Source: Actinomycetota bacterium (GTDB lineage Bacteria; Actinomycetota; Actinomycetes; Streptosporangiales; Streptosporangiaceae). From it: a DNA stretch of 8,760 nt. The notes beneath the pieces are model-generated. The model saw nothing but the letters and a program-made list of their open reading frames with translations. It did not search any database and had not been told where the DNA came from. Where the stretch lies: positions 1 through 8,760 of the forward strand of contig DPMS01000915.1 in NCBI GenBank assembly GCA_003541285.1, read 5' to 3'. Both the position numbers and the translations under genes were made by a program. Shown here piece by piece: positions 1-6,476 of the stretch (its first letter is position 1; the number at the start of each line of letters is the position of its first letter).

Positions 1-381
1 GCCCTGAGGGGCGACATGGAGCTCATGCTTGATTTGGTCAGGCGTCTCAAGGAAATCGGCCTCAAGCTCGCCATCGACGATTTCGGTACCGGCTATTCCA
101 GCCTGACCTACCTCAAGAAGTTCAAGGCCGACCGCTTGAAGATCGACCAGTCCTTCGTGCGCGACGCTTCCGAAAGCGAGGCCCTGCGCATCGTGGTCCA
201 GTCCAGCGTCGAAATGGCGCGCAGGCTGCGGGTCAAGAGCGTGGCGGAGGGGGTCGAGACGCAGAAGGACTGGGATGCGGTGAAGAGCGTCGGCTGCGAC
301 ACCGCGCAGGGCTATTTCATCGCCAGGCCCATGGCGCATGACGCCTTCCTCGCATTCTGCGAGGCGCATTCCGCGCGCTAG
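1..381 (+). CDS. EAL-domain cyclic-di-GMP phosphodiesterase, C-terminal fragment
   Basis: This is the end of an EAL domain, which hydrolyses the second messenger cyclic-di-GMP to pGpG using metal ions. The frame is open from base 1, so the gene starts outside the window and 126 residues are visible. Seen, numbering from the first codon: DDFGTG at residues 26-31 (the metal-binding Asp pair), KID at 47-49, EGVET at 83-87 and QGYF at 103-106, followed by RP. These are the canonical second-half motifs of a catalytically competent EAL domain. The ExL signature and the first metal-binding glutamate lie upstream and cannot be checked, nor can any GGDEF, PAS or membrane domain. The protein ends shortly after the domain, as is usual when EAL is the last domain. 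Codon use and lysine content are unlike the genes after base 814 and look proteobacterial. The domain call is very safe; the lineage is an inference. Confidence 0.95.
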   Translation, partial: ALRGDMELMLDLVRRLKEIGLKLAIDDFGTGYSSLTYLKKFKADRLKIDQSFVRDASESEALRIVVQSSVEMARRLRVKSVAEGVETQKDWDAVKSVGCDTAQGYFIARPMAHDAFLAFCEAHSAR

Positions 382-455
382 ACGCTGCGCGCGCCGCGGC
401 GCATGACAAACTGCGCAAGGTGATCTACGCCGGCATCGCGCCCGTGAAGAGGCCT

Positions 456-478
456 GCCGGGAGGCCGGGCCTCCCGGC
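456..478. terminator. Perfect 11-bp-arm hairpin between convergent genes
   Basis: GCCGGGAGGCC at 456-466 is followed by one base and then its exact reverse complement at 468-478, which would form a very stable GC-rich hairpin. It lies between the stop of the EAL gene and the probable stop of the SEC-C gene at 484-486, where a shared bidirectional terminator would be expected. No T-run follows it on either strand, so it is not a textbook intrinsic terminator. It may instead be a repeated intergenic palindrome of the donor genome. Confidence 0.5.
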
Positions 479-483
479 GACGC

Positions 484-741
484 CTACCTGAAAAAAGTAG
501 TCCCGGCCGGAGCCGTCATAGAGGCCGCTGCGCATGCAGCAGTTCTTGAAACCGGCGACCGGAGTTGCAGGGGCAGGGGTCGTTGCGGCCGAGCTTTTCG
601 ATGAGTTCCTTGCCGCCGTTCACTACGCGGAAACCGCGCTTGACGCAGGTTTCGGAGGGGAAGCCCTTCCTGCGCTTACTGGTCGCCTCGAAAGCAGAAG
701 GCGTCGGCGTGGTGTTTGCGTTTGAGCTGTTTCTTTTCCAT
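484..741 (-). pseudogene. Small SEC-C zinc-binding protein, frame-disrupted
   Basis: An ATG at 741-739 has an excellent ribosome binding site (GGAGGTG, complement of 746-752). The frame opens MEKKQLKR but hits a stop at 678-676. A coherent protein appears if one base is dropped at each of three A/T runs: 715-717, 549-551 and 491-496. The pieces then join into about 84 residues ending DYFFR at a stop at 486-484. The middle piece contains KRRKGFPSETC and then LGRNDPCPCNSGRR; the next piece begins FKNCC. Together they form the SEC-C motif (CxC, SG, KxCC), a zinc-binding motif known from the SecA C-terminus and many small proteins. The basic N-terminus is typical of short SEC-C proteins, whose function is mostly unknown. 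Without the third correction the last frame runs on to a stop at 427-425. The frames may be broken by decay or by homopolymer sequencing errors; the sequence alone cannot decide. The motif is clear; the exact 3' end is less sure. Confidence 0.75.
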
Positions 742-782
742 GATACACCTCCACGATAGACTTCCCGGAAGCCGGGGCGCGG

Positions 783-788
783 ATTATA
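783..788 (-). promoter_or_regulatory. Sigma-70 type -10 box for the SEC-C gene
   Basis: The minus strand reads TATAAT exactly, within GGGTATAATCC, 41 bp upstream of the ATG at 741. This gives a plausible leader of about 35 nt. No TTGACA-like -35 element is found at 15-19 bp spacing. The -35 position falls at about 803-813, where the sequence gives way to actinobacterial coding DNA, so the -35 element may have been cut off or may be naturally weak. Confidence 0.6.
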
Positions 789-816
789 CCCGCAGCGCGG
801 GCAGTTTGCGCATTCA
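789..816. other. Apparent junction between proteobacterial-like and actinobacterial-like DNA
   Basis: To the left are a proteobacterial-looking promoter, ribosome binding site and genes. To the right, starting with the stop codon at 816-814, is a very GC-rich actinobacterial gene on the minus strand. The 3' side of that gene has no spacer or terminator before the promoter region of the SEC-C gene. No transposon end, integrase, tRNA or direct repeat is visible at the boundary. Assembly misjoin, a cloning chimera or a real recombination event are all possible; a misjoin is the simplest explanation. Confidence 0.5.
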
Positions 817-3800
817 CGCTCCGAGCTGGGTGTTGATCCAGCCGCCGATGAGGCGGCTGACGAAGATCACCAGGGCGGCGACAACCAGGTGTTTGACCAC
901 CTCGGAAAGGGCGTTGGCCTGGCGTTCCCGCGCCAGCGCCCAGGAGAGCGCCGCCAGCAGCAGCGCGCCCCAGCCGAGGACGACGGTGTACCAATAGCGC
1001 GGCGCCAGCCCGGCCAGATCGGCGGTGAGCACGGCGAACGGCACGCTCGCCGTCCAGGCCACCCAGGACTGCGCGCGGCGGCGCAGCCCCGGCGCCTGCA
1101 GCACGGGGGCGGCCATGACGGCGGCCAGCGACACAAGTGCCGGATTCCGGTACCGGCAGGCCGCTGCCGCCAGGACCAGGCCCAGCCCTCCGACGTCCGC
1201 GGCGACCCGCGCGACCCGGGGCCAGGCGGCCAGCGCACGTCCCAGCAGGACATAGCCGGCGCCGAGGGCGGTCATCGCGACCGGCCACCACGGCCACCGC
1301 ACACCGAACCCGGCCAGCGCGAGGACGCTGCCGGTGAACGCGGCCAGCAGGACAGCCGCGGCCGCGGCCGGCAGCCGGCGGAGCGCGGCCTCGTATGCGG
1401 CCCGGAGCCCGTCCGGCGTGATCGGCCGGGCACACCGCACCAGCAGGTCGGGGACACCGGCGTGACCGGCTTCTTGCCCGGCGGTGGTGACAAGTGCCCC
1501 GGCCACGGCGAGCCCGAGCACGGCCACCGGTGCTGCTGCGGCCAGGGAACCGGCAGCCACCGCGGCCGCCGGCCAGCAGGCCACCGCCACGACATGCCCG
1601 GCCAAGCCGGCATGGGCGCCCGGCACATCGCGCCGCCACACCGTCACCGCGATCGCGGCGAGTGCGGCCCCGGCTATCACGACCGGCCGTACCTGCATGG
1701 GCACACTGGCCGCCGTGAACGCCAGCCAGGCGGTCCACAGGGCCGCCACACCACTGAGCCAGACACGCAGGGCAGCGGGCGCCGGCGCCAGCACGATGGC
1801 GGCCGTGACCGCCCCCGCCGCAACGACGGACCAGGCCGCCGCGCCCTGGCCGGCCGTCGTGACCAGCACCAGGCCGGCGGCCACCGGCATCCACCACGAC
1901 CAGAACCGGTCCGCGGGCCGGCCGGCCACCAGGACGGCAATGACACCTGCCAGCAGGAGCAGCCCCGCAGCGGCGGAACCAGCCCCGCCAGGCAGCACGC
2001 CGAGCAGTCCCCCCAGCACGCCCGCCGGGGCAACGGCAGCGGCCGCGGTCAGCAGGCCGGCCGGGTAGGGCCACCGGCCCGGCCACAGCCGCCGGGCCTG
2101 CGCCCAGCCGGAGGCGGCCACGCTCGCGGTCAGCAGTGGCCACGGCGTGCCCGCGCTGAGCACGATCCCGGCGACAGCGACCACGAGCGGGACGAGCAGC
2201 GCCAGCCCGGGAGCGCCACGCTCCAGCGTACGCTCGGCCACGGCGAGCCCGGCGACGGCCGCCACCGCGCCGGCCCAGCCCGTGCCAAGCGCTGGTACCA
2301 GGGCAAGGGCCGTCAGGCCGGCTATGGCGCCTTGCAGCACGACCCGGAGCGTCACCGGGACATGCCGGTCGGCCAGGTCGAGCGCAAGCACGGTTGCCGC
2401 CCCTGAGACGGCAACCGGGACGGCCGGCCAGCCAGCGGCGCCGGCGGCCAGACCTTCGAGCAGCACCGCGACACCCAGCCCGGCCGCTGCCGCGGGAAAC
2501 AGCACAGCCGCCAGCCGGCGCCCGATCGGGGTCCGCGACACGGCCAGCGTGACCGCGATCGCGGTCAGCACCGCCGCGTACTGTCCCGGCCGGGGTGTGA
2601 CGATCTCCTGGCCGGCCGGGATGGGATCCGAGAAGCCCAGGGCCGCCATCGCGACCGCCAGCCACAGCACCGGGGCCACCAGGTGCCGCAACGGGGTCCC
2701 GGAATGCCAGCGCCACCACCCGGCGTATGCCGCCGCCACGACGGCTGACGCCGTGGTCAGTGCCAGCACGAGCGGGATCCCGGTGAGGTCAGGCGGAACT
2801 GGCGCGTCGTCGGCGAAGGCCGCCAGCACGGCAACCGGGATCAGCAGGCCGCCAAGGAGTGTCATCGCGCGTGCCGGGGTGGCTAGCCCCCGGCGTGCCA
2901 GCAACCAGGCAGATCCCAGGACTGCGGTGGGCACCACCACTTCCGCGACCGGCCGCAGCCCCACGCCTACCGAGCCGAACGAGAACACCACCAGGCCGAA
3001 CAATCCCGCGAACAGCAGCAGCACACCGAGATAGGCCAGGCCGTGCACGGCCAGGTCCGAGCGGACCGTCTTCCGGGCAGCCCGCAGCCAGCGCCGGCCC
3101 GGCCCCGGGCCGCTGGGCTCCCGCACCGGTTGTGCCGGCCCCGGTGGTGCCGGTACCGGGGCTGGCACGGGCGCCGGCACTCCCGCGGCCGGCACTCCCG
3201 CGGCCGGCACAACCGCGGCCGGCACTCCCGCGGCCGGCACCGCCCAGGCCGGCGGGGCAGCCGGCACGGCAGTCAGCTGCGCCTGGCGGGCGGCCACCCG
3301 GCCGACCAGCGTGCGGTAAGCCGCCGCGCTGATGGCCTTGTCAGCCAGTACCCGGTCCAGGAACTGCTCCACGTAACGCAGGTGCGCGAGTTCCGCGGCC
3401 ACGCCCGCACTGGTCATCCCATAGGGGGCTGGAACCGGCGGCGGGCCGGAAGCAGCCGGAACCGGCGGCGGGCCGGAACTGGCGGTGACGTTCTGCCCGG
3501 CCGGGGCGGGCAGGCTGCTCCCGGGGCGGAATTCGATGAACGCATGCACCGTGGCAACCACCATGACCAGCAGGACCCACCCGGTCCCCAGCCTCGTGAA
3601 ACCGCCAGCGAACAGCACCAGTGCCACGACTTCCGCGGCGAGGTAGCACCAGAACACAAGCCAGTCCCGTGCCCGCCGGCGCGCGACTGCGAGCCGCAGG
3701 AACGGGACGAACGCGAGCACCGAGAACGACCAGACCGGTACCAGCGCCCACCCGGCCTGCCGCCCATGGGCGCCGGCCGTCCCGGCCGGAAGCTGATCAG

Positions 3801-3831
3801 GGGTCGGGCCTGGCCAGGCTGGTGGGGTCAC
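814..3831 (-). CDS. Large multi-pass membrane protein of unknown function
   Basis: I do not recognise a functional family with certainty; the many-helix layout recalls actinobacterial DUF2157-like or SCO7613-type membrane proteins. The GTG at 3831-3829 is preferred as start because AGGGGAGGG lies 6 nt upstream; an ATG 26 codons earlier lacks this. The protein has 1005 residues. In order: a short Pro-rich N-terminus; hydrophobic helices near residues 28-50, 57-77 and 83-101; a Pro/Ala linker with two SGPPPVPA units (119-135); a soluble helical stretch (about 143-187, with LRYVEQFLDRVLADKAIS); a second Pro/Ala linker with VPAAG repeats (about 189-231); a basic patch (RRWLRAARK); then from about 262 to the C-terminus a nearly continuous run of Ala/Leu/Val/Gly-rich membrane helices, probably more than twenty. 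No enzymatic motif, nucleotide-binding motif or cysteine cluster was seen. It is divergent from the GH65 gene, with 208 bp between their starts. Its 3' end abuts the apparent junction but the frame itself is intact, ending GGWINTQLGA. Confidence 0.85.
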   Translation of the reverse strand: MTPPAWPGPTPDQLPAGTAGAHGRQAGWALVPVWSFSVLAFVPFLRLAVARRRARDWLVFWCYLAAEVVALVLFAGGFTRLGTGWVLLVMVVATVHAFIEFRPGSSLPAPAGQNVTASSGPPPVPAASGPPPVPAPYGMTSAGVAAELAHLRYVEQFLDRVLADKAISAAAYRTLVGRVAARQAQLTAVPAAPPAWAVPAAGVPAAVVPAAGVPAAGVPAPVPAPVPAPPGPAQPVREPSGPGPGRRWLRAARKTVRSDLAVHGLAYLGVLLLFAGLFGLVVFSFGSVGVGLRPVAEVVVPTAVLGSAWLLARRGLATPARAMTLLGGLLIPVAVLAAFADDAPVPPDLTGIPLVLALTTASAVVAAAYAGWWRWHSGTPLRHLVAPVLWLAVAMAALGFSDPIPAGQEIVTPRPGQYAAVLTAIAVTLAVSRTPIGRRLAAVLFPAAAAGLGVAVLLEGLAAGAAGWPAVPVAVSGAATVLALDLADRHVPVTLRVVLQGAIAGLTALALVPALGTGWAGAVAAVAGLAVAERTLERGAPGLALLVPLVVAVAGIVLSAGTPWPLLTASVAASGWAQARRLWPGRWPYPAGLLTAAAAVAPAGVLGGLLGVLPGGAGSAAAGLLLLAGVIAVLVAGRPADRFWSWWMPVAAGLVLVTTAGQGAAAWSVVAAGAVTAAIVLAPAPAALRVWLSGVAALWTAWLAFTAASVPMQVRPVVIAGAALAAIAVTVWRRDVPGAHAGLAGHVVAVACWPAAAVAAGSLAAAAPVAVLGLAVAGALVTTAGQEAGHAGVPDLLVRCARPITPDGLRAAYEAALRRLPAAAAAVLLAAFTGSVLALAGFGVRWPWWPVAMTALGAGYVLLGRALAAWPRVARVAADVGGLGLVLAAAACRYRNPALVSLAAVMAAPVLQAPGLRRRAQSWVAWTASVPFAVLTADLAGLAPRYWYTVVLGWGALLLAALSWALARERQANALSEVVKHLVVAALVIFVSRLIGGWINTQLGA
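3176..3250. repeat. 15-bp in-frame tandem repeat encoding VPAAG units
   Basis: Four copies of a 15-bp unit (GGCACTCCCGCGGCC; the third copy has AA for TC) run from 3176 to 3235, followed by a degenerate copy to 3250. On the coding (minus) strand they give the pentapeptide VPAAG in the linker of the membrane protein. Near-identical copies suggest recent slippage, so copy number probably varies between strains. The unit length is a multiple of three, so changes keep the frame. Confidence 0.85.
3431..3478. repeat. 21-bp direct repeat encoding SGPPPVP
   Basis: The same 21 bp occur at 3431-3451 and 3458-3478, 27 bp apart (nine codons). They encode two SGPPPVPA units in the first Pro-rich linker of the membrane protein. 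This is an in-frame duplication within a flexible linker. Confidence 0.8.
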
Positions 3832-3837
3832 CGAGAT

Positions 3838-3843
3838 CCCTCC
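3838..3843 (-). promoter_or_regulatory. Ribosome binding site that decides the GTG start of the membrane protein
   Basis: The minus strand carries GGAGGG within a purine-rich tract, 6 nt before GTG 3831-3829. The upstream ATG at 3909 would place this purine tract inside the coding region and has no comparable site, so the GTG start is favoured. Confidence 0.65.
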
Positions 3844-3902
3844 CCTCCCCTGCCGGATATTCTCCCGGCGGCGGGAGAGCAGGCTGGCCCTGGGACACAG
3901 CG

Positions 3903-3959
3903 CTGCCATTCATGGTCCTTTTCCGCAATGGCCACCGGGCAAGGACCGAAGGATGGCAG
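3903..3959. promoter_or_regulatory. Nested inverted repeat in the divergent control region
   Basis: Two 7-bp pairs are nested: CTGCCAT (3903-3909) pairs with ATGGCAG (3953-3959), and inside it GGTCCTT (3914-3920) pairs with AAGGACC (3941-3947), leaving a 20-nt loop. The spacers between the arms are 4 and 5 nt. It lies upstream of both the membrane gene (start 3831) and the GH65 gene (start 4040), directly beside the DosR-like box. It could be a pair of operators or a leader hairpin of the membrane-protein transcript. No T-run follows, so a terminator is unlikely. Confidence 0.5.
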
Positions 3960-3960
3960 G

Positions 3961-3980
3961 ACGGTGACAAAAGTCCCCAA
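3961..3980. promoter_or_regulatory. DosR/DevR-like operator upstream of GH65
   Basis: Read on the minus strand, this 20-mer begins TTGGGGACTTTTGTC. It matches the mycobacterial DosR (DevR) consensus, TTSGGGACT followed by WWAGTCCCSAA, at 16 of 20 positions by hand alignment, including all of the first eleven. In mycobacteria this box binds the DosR response regulator, which switches on hypoxia, nitric-oxide and dormancy genes. The site ends 59 bp before the GH65 start, a normal distance for activation. It is also 130 bp from the membrane-protein start, so either or both genes could respond. No DosR/DevR gene is in the window, so the regulator is an inference. Confidence 0.5.
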
Positions 3981-4039
3981 GTGACCCAGCCACGGCAGCA
4001 CGTCATCGCGGCGCGCCATCCGCGGGTTACCGTCGGAGC

Positions 4040-6409
4040 ATGCTCAAGCGCAAAGTCGTGCTGCCGCCGGAACACCTGTTCCCGCCCGACCAGTGGCGGC
4101 TGGTGGAGGGCAGGTACTCGGATGAATATGTCGACCGCGCCGAGACCGCGTTCTCCCTGGGCAATGGTTACGTCGGCGTCCGTGGCAGCCTCGAGGAGGG
4201 CCGGCCCGCGCTCTCCCCGGGGACGTTCGTCAACGGCTTCCACGAAATATGGCCGATCATGCACCCGGAAGAGGCCAACGGGCTGGCCAGGAACGGCCAG
4301 ACGATCGTCAGCGTGCCGGATGCGACGATCATCAAGCTGTATGTCGATGACGAGCCGCTGTTCCTGGCGACGGCGCGGATACGTGACTATGAGCGGGTCC
4401 TGGACATGCAGGCAGGCACGCTGATACGTGAATTTGTCTGGTCCACCGCCGCCGGGAAACATGTCCGGGTCCGCTCCTGCCGCCTCGTCTCGCTGGAGCA
4501 CCGGCATGTCGTCGCGATGACCTACGAGGCAACGCTGCTGGACCATCCCGCACCGATCGCGATCTCCTCGCTGGTGCTCAACCGCCAGGATGCCCACCCG
4601 CCGAACCACACGCCCGAGTGGCATCCCCGTGACCCCCGGCTCGCCACCGTGCTGCCAGACCGGGTGCTCAACGCGCGGGTGACCGACCTGGCCGGGCAGC
4701 GCATCCTGCTGGGGTACCAGACGACCAACAGCAAGATGACACTTGGTGTCGGAGTCGACCACATGATCGATACCGTATGCCCCTACCAGGCTGAAGGGTC
4801 GGTCAGCCAGGACACGGGCGAGGTCGTCATCACCGCGATGGCGGAGCCCGGGGCGCCGATCCGGATCACCAAGTACGCGGCCTACCAGACCTCCCGCAGC
4901 GTGGGGGTGCCCGAGCTCATCGACCGGTGCCGCCGGACGCTGGACCGGACGGTTCGCGACGGCTTCCAGGTGCTGCTGACCAGCCAGCGCGAGCACCTGG
5001 ACAGGTTCTGGGATCACGCGGATGTCCGCGTGCAGTCCCGGCACAATCCGGTGCGGCACCAGCAGGCGATCCGGTGGAATCTGTTCCAGGTCGCGCAGGC
5101 GTCATGGCGGGCCGAAGGGTCCGGCATTCCCGCCAAGGGGCTGACCGGGCAGGCCTACGAGGGGCACTATTTCTGGGACACCGAGATCTACGTGCTGCCG
5201 TTCCTGTCCTACACACAGCCGAGGATCGCCCGTAATCTGCTGCGCTTCCGGCACAGCATGCTCGGCCGTGCCCGGGAGCGCGCCCGCGATCTGAGCCAGC
5301 GGGGCGCGCTGTTCCCGTGGCGGACCATCAACGGTGAGGAGGCGTCAGCCAGCGTCCAGGCAGGCACCGCGCAGTACCACATCAACGCCGATATCGCCTA
5401 TGCGATCAGGCGTTATGTGAACGTCCGGGGTGACGTGGGGATCCTGGGCGAGATCGGCGCTGAGATCCTCGTCGAGACCGCCCGGCTGTGGGAAGATCTC
5501 GGGTTCTACGGCGAGGACGGCAGATTCCACATCCACGGGGTGACCGGGCCCGACGAGTACACCACCGTGGTCAACGACAACACCTACACCAACCTCATGG
5601 CACGGCTGAATCTCATCTTCGCCGCCGCTACTGTCCGCCGGCTGCGCGAGGAACGGCCGCAGGACTACATAGCGCTGGTGCACCAGGTAGCACTGCGCCC
5701 CGATGAGGCCGAGTCGTGGGAACGGGCGGCGGCGGCCATGCACGTGCCGTTCGACGAAGAGCGTGGCATCCACCCGCAGGACGGGACGTTCCTGGACCGG
5801 GAGGAGTGGGACCTCGACAGCACCCCGCCGGAGAAATTCCCCCTGCTGCTGCACTACCACCCACTGGTGATCTACCGGCATCAGGTCCTCAAGCAGTCCG
5901 ACATCGTGCTGGCGATGTTCCTGCTCGGCAACGAGTTCTCCCACGAGCAGAAGCGCCGCAACTTCGAGTACTACGACCGGCTCACTACCGGCGATTCGTC
6001 CTTGTCGGCATGCGTGCAGAGCATTATTGCCGCGGAGATCGGCATGGAGCATCAGGCCCTCGAATATTTCGACTACGCGCTGCTGATGGACCTGGGCAAC
6101 GTCGCTGGCAACGCCTCCGACGGGGTGCACATCGCCTCTGCCGCCGGCGTGTGGTCATCGCTGGTGTTCGGTTTCGGCGGGGTCCGTGATTTCAGCGGGC
6201 GGCTGTCATTCGTGCCCTGCCTGCCGTGCCAATGGGACGGACTCGCATTCTCGCTGCGGTTCTGTGACCGCCAGATCCGGGTGAGGCTCACCCACGAGGA
6301 GGAGCTTTACCTGGTTGACGAGGGCGAACCGCTGGAGGTCACCATCCGGGGCGAGCCGCAGGTGCTCAGCCCCGGCGAGGCCTTCAGCTGCAAGCCCCCA
6401 CCCGGCTGA
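4040..6409 (+). CDS. Glycoside hydrolase family 65 disaccharide phosphorylase-type enzyme
   Basis: GH65 phosphorylases split alpha-glucosyl disaccharides (maltose, trehalose, kojibiose, nigerose) with inorganic phosphate, inverting to beta-glucose-1-phosphate, in the cytoplasm. The 789-residue length is normal for the family and there is no signal peptide. Seen: N-terminal beta-sandwich start with FSLGNGYVGVRG (38-49); substrate-loop motif YFWDTEIY (377-384); GVTGPDEYTT (500-509) with E506 as the presumed general acid; KQSD (618-621); and GVHIASAAGVW (695-705) with the His/Ser expected at the phosphate site, followed by FGFGGVR; then a small C-terminal beta domain. These argue for a phosphorylase rather than a hydrolase, but the exact sugar cannot be read. 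The ATG start fits the family N-terminus, although GGAG lies only 1 nt before it, too close for a ribosome binding site; leaderless translation is possible. No beta-phosphoglucomutase, the usual partner, is in the window. The DosR-like box lies upstream. The gene is convergent with the decarboxylase. Confidence 0.92.
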   Translation: MLKRKVVLPPEHLFPPDQWRLVEGRYSDEYVDRAETAFSLGNGYVGVRGSLEEGRPALSPGTFVNGFHEIWPIMHPEEANGLARNGQTIVSVPDATIIKLYVDDEPLFLATARIRDYERVLDMQAGTLIREFVWSTAAGKHVRVRSCRLVSLEHRHVVAMTYEATLLDHPAPIAISSLVLNRQDAHPPNHTPEWHPRDPRLATVLPDRVLNARVTDLAGQRILLGYQTTNSKMTLGVGVDHMIDTVCPYQAEGSVSQDTGEVVITAMAEPGAPIRITKYAAYQTSRSVGVPELIDRCRRTLDRTVRDGFQVLLTSQREHLDRFWDHADVRVQSRHNPVRHQQAIRWNLFQVAQASWRAEGSGIPAKGLTGQAYEGHYFWDTEIYVLPFLSYTQPRIARNLLRFRHSMLGRARERARDLSQRGALFPWRTINGEEASASVQAGTAQYHINADIAYAIRRYVNVRGDVGILGEIGAEILVETARLWEDLGFYGEDGRFHIHGVTGPDEYTTVVNDNTYTNLMARLNLIFAAATVRRLREERPQDYIALVHQVALRPDEAESWERAAAAMHVPFDEERGIHPQDGTFLDREEWDLDSTPPEKFPLLLHYHPLVIYRHQVLKQSDIVLAMFLLGNEFSHEQKRRNFEYYDRLTTGDSSLSACVQSIIAAEIGMEHQALEYFDYALLMDLGNVAGNASDGVHIASAAGVWSSLVFGFGGVRDFSGRLSFVPCLPCQWDGLAFSLRFCDRQIRVRLTHEEELYLVDEGEPLEVTIRGEPQVLSPGEAFSCKPPPG

Positions 6410-6476
6410 CATTGCGGGCAGAACGGATCCACCGGGCCGGGCCAGGTCCGGACCGCGAGCGAGCGGGCGGAACAGA

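Noticed and set aside
534..725. 63-codon open frame on the plus strand in the left segment
   Set aside because: The opposite strand carries the SEC-C motif, start codon and ribosome binding site, so this frame is the shadow.
889..2406. 505-codon open frame on the plus strand
   Set aside because: It is antisense to the membrane protein, with a low-complexity Gln/Arg/Gly/His composition typical of the reverse strand of GC-rich genes.
623..2719. 698-codon open frame on the minus strand
   Set aside because: It runs across the membrane-protein gene in another frame, is extremely rich in Arg/Gly/Ala/Pro, shows no domain, and crosses the apparent junction. It is a GC-rich shadow frame.
3176..3250. 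Possible CRISPR-like repeat array
   Set aside because: The units are 15 bp, directly adjacent without spacers, and encode a periodic peptide in frame.
3797..5059. 420-codon open frame on the minus strand opposite GH65
   Set aside because: It covers the conserved GH65 coding sequence on the other strand and has no recognisable motif.
6410..6476. Terminator between the convergent GH65 and decarboxylase genes
   Set aside because: Only a 10-bp palindrome (GGTCCGGACC, 6445-6454) and GC-rich runs were seen, with no loop-and-T-run structure.
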